DNA of 6,445 nt from Lachnoclostridium phytofermentans (lineage in GTDB: Bacteria > Bacillota > Clostridia > Lachnospirales > Lachnospiraceae). Position numbers and translations under genes: made by a program. Within the stretch, counting starts at the first letter, position 1. Every line of letters begins with the position of its first letter. The DNA lies in contig DPVV01000013.1 in assembly GCA_003526525.1 (NCBI GenBank), positions 1-6,445 on the forward strand, written 5' to 3'. This document shows positions 5,711 through 6,445 of the stretch, piece by piece. The notes under the pieces were generated by a model. That model was not told the DNA's origin. It saw only the letters and a program-made list of their open reading frames with translations, and searched no databases.

Positions 5711-6445
5711 TTAATCCACTGGTTTTGATTTCCTTACATATGAATTTTTTCGATATTCCGATGGTGATACTCCGCAGTGATGCTTGAAGATTTTCATAAA
5801 ATGTTTTTCATTTTCGTATCCAACTTCATTACTGATTTCCACTATCTTTTTCTCAGTTTTTTCAAGTAATTCTTTCGCTTTTGCAATCCGAAGATCCTTT
5901 AAATATTGAACAAAATAAGTTCCTGTATATTGTTTAAAAGCGAAGGAAAATAAAGAATAATTCATTGATATGTAATTCGATACAACTGCCATATTTAAAT
6001 CCTTATTATAATTCTTCTTAATATAAATCAAAGCTAATTGAATCTTTTGTTTATTTTTAAAATCTGAGAATTCGGATATAATCCTTCCATGGAGTTCATT
6101 AAGCCATTCCATTAAATTTTCTATATATTTTGAACCTGAATTATATTCATAAATACTTTTATGATGTAGTAGCGTGGTATTGCTAAAATCTATAAGATTT
6201 TGGTAACTTTTCTCAATCCCCTCAACAAAACATTGTATCGCATGCTCAAAGTCCTCTGGTGTAATCTTTCCACACCTAACATTGTAACAAAGATTTTTTA
6301 TAAATTTATCATTTTGTTCCCACTTGCTTGTTCCAAACAATTGAACATATTGGTCAATCTCATCTTCTGACACTTCAAAAACTGATTCTCTAGAAGAATT
6401 ATTTTCATTTTCTTCTTTCTGATTTTTTTTCTGATTTTCTTTCTG
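5711..6445 (-). CDS. AraC-family transcription regulator, C-terminal part, probably YesN-like response regulator (start is off the right edge)
   Basis: This is a cytoplasmic DNA-binding activator or repressor. The frame is open to the right edge, giving 244 residues. Residues 1-19 form a hydrophilic linker built from three near-repeats (QKEN, QKKN, QKEEN). A helical region of unknown fold follows (about 25-133), then a typical AraC double helix-turn-helix at about 134-231. The first helix-turn-helix includes VSNYISMNYSLFSFAFKQYTG (shown in part) and the second IVEISNEVGYENEKHFMKIFK, followed by the family signature end GVSPSEYRK. A GTG at 6373 could be mistaken for the start. It has no ribosome binding site and the coding frame continues upstream, so the true N-terminus lies outside the window. 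Such a linker usually joins a receiver domain to the output part, which is why YesN-like is my guess. Being directly upstream and co-oriented, it probably controls the phosphorylase gene. Confidence 0.88.
   Translation of the reverse strand, partial: QKENQKKNQKEENENNSSRESVFEVSEDEIDQYVQLFGTSKWEQNDKFIKNLCYNVRCGKITPEDFEHAIQCFVEGIEKSYQNLIDFSNTTLLHHKSIYEYNSGSKYIENLMEWLNELHGRIISEFSDFKNKQKIQLALIYIKKNYNKDLNMAVVSNYISMNYSLFSFAFKQYTGTYFVQYLKDLRIAKAKELLEKTEKKIVEISNEVGYENEKHFMKIFKHHCGVSPSEYRKNSYVRKSKPVD

Overview
The window is AT-rich (roughly two-thirds A+T). Its coding style (strong GGAGG ribosome binding sites, a TTG start, many paralogue-type regulators, a long intracellular sugar phosphorylase) suggests a low-GC Gram-positive anaerobe of the Clostridia. 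A plant-polysaccharide-degrading Lachnospiraceae relative such as Lachnoclostridium phytofermentans fits well, but that is an impression from gene content and style, not a search result. All four protein-coding genes lie on the minus strand, so they are read from the right edge to the left.

From right to left: (1) 6445-5711 holds the C-terminal 244 residues of an AraC-type transcription regulator. Its frame is open past the right edge through a repetitive Q/K/E/N linker, as in YesN-like two-component regulators. (2) After a 196-base purine-rich spacer with a 24-base tandem repeat, 5514-2422 encodes a 1030-residue GH94-related glycoside phosphorylase. It most resembles the beta-1,3-oligoglucan phosphorylases (GH161/GH149 group). 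(3) A strong bidirectional terminator hairpin lies at 2243-2300. (4) A non-coding stretch follows with two identical 73-base copies of a hairpin-rich repeat. Given a good promoter just upstream, these would form the 5' leader of (5) a CorA-family magnesium transporter at 1891-950, which starts with TTG. (6) A 475-base non-coding stretch carries a perfect 14-bp hairpin, a 115-base imperfect palindrome ending in a T run, an 18-bp palindrome and two possible promoters. (7) 474-1 is the N-terminal 158 residues of an OmpR/PhoB-type response regulator cut by the left edge.

Functionally, the regulator and the phosphorylase look like a small sugar-utilisation unit. A signal or sugar-responsive AraC protein could switch on phosphorolysis of imported beta-glucan oligosaccharides, giving glucose 1-phosphate without spending ATP. 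The transporter and the response regulator are separate transcription units. The least explained parts are the non-coding ones: the duplicated hairpin repeat in front of corA, and the 115-base palindrome between corA and the response regulator gene. No mobile-element gene, CRISPR array, tRNA or rRNA was seen.
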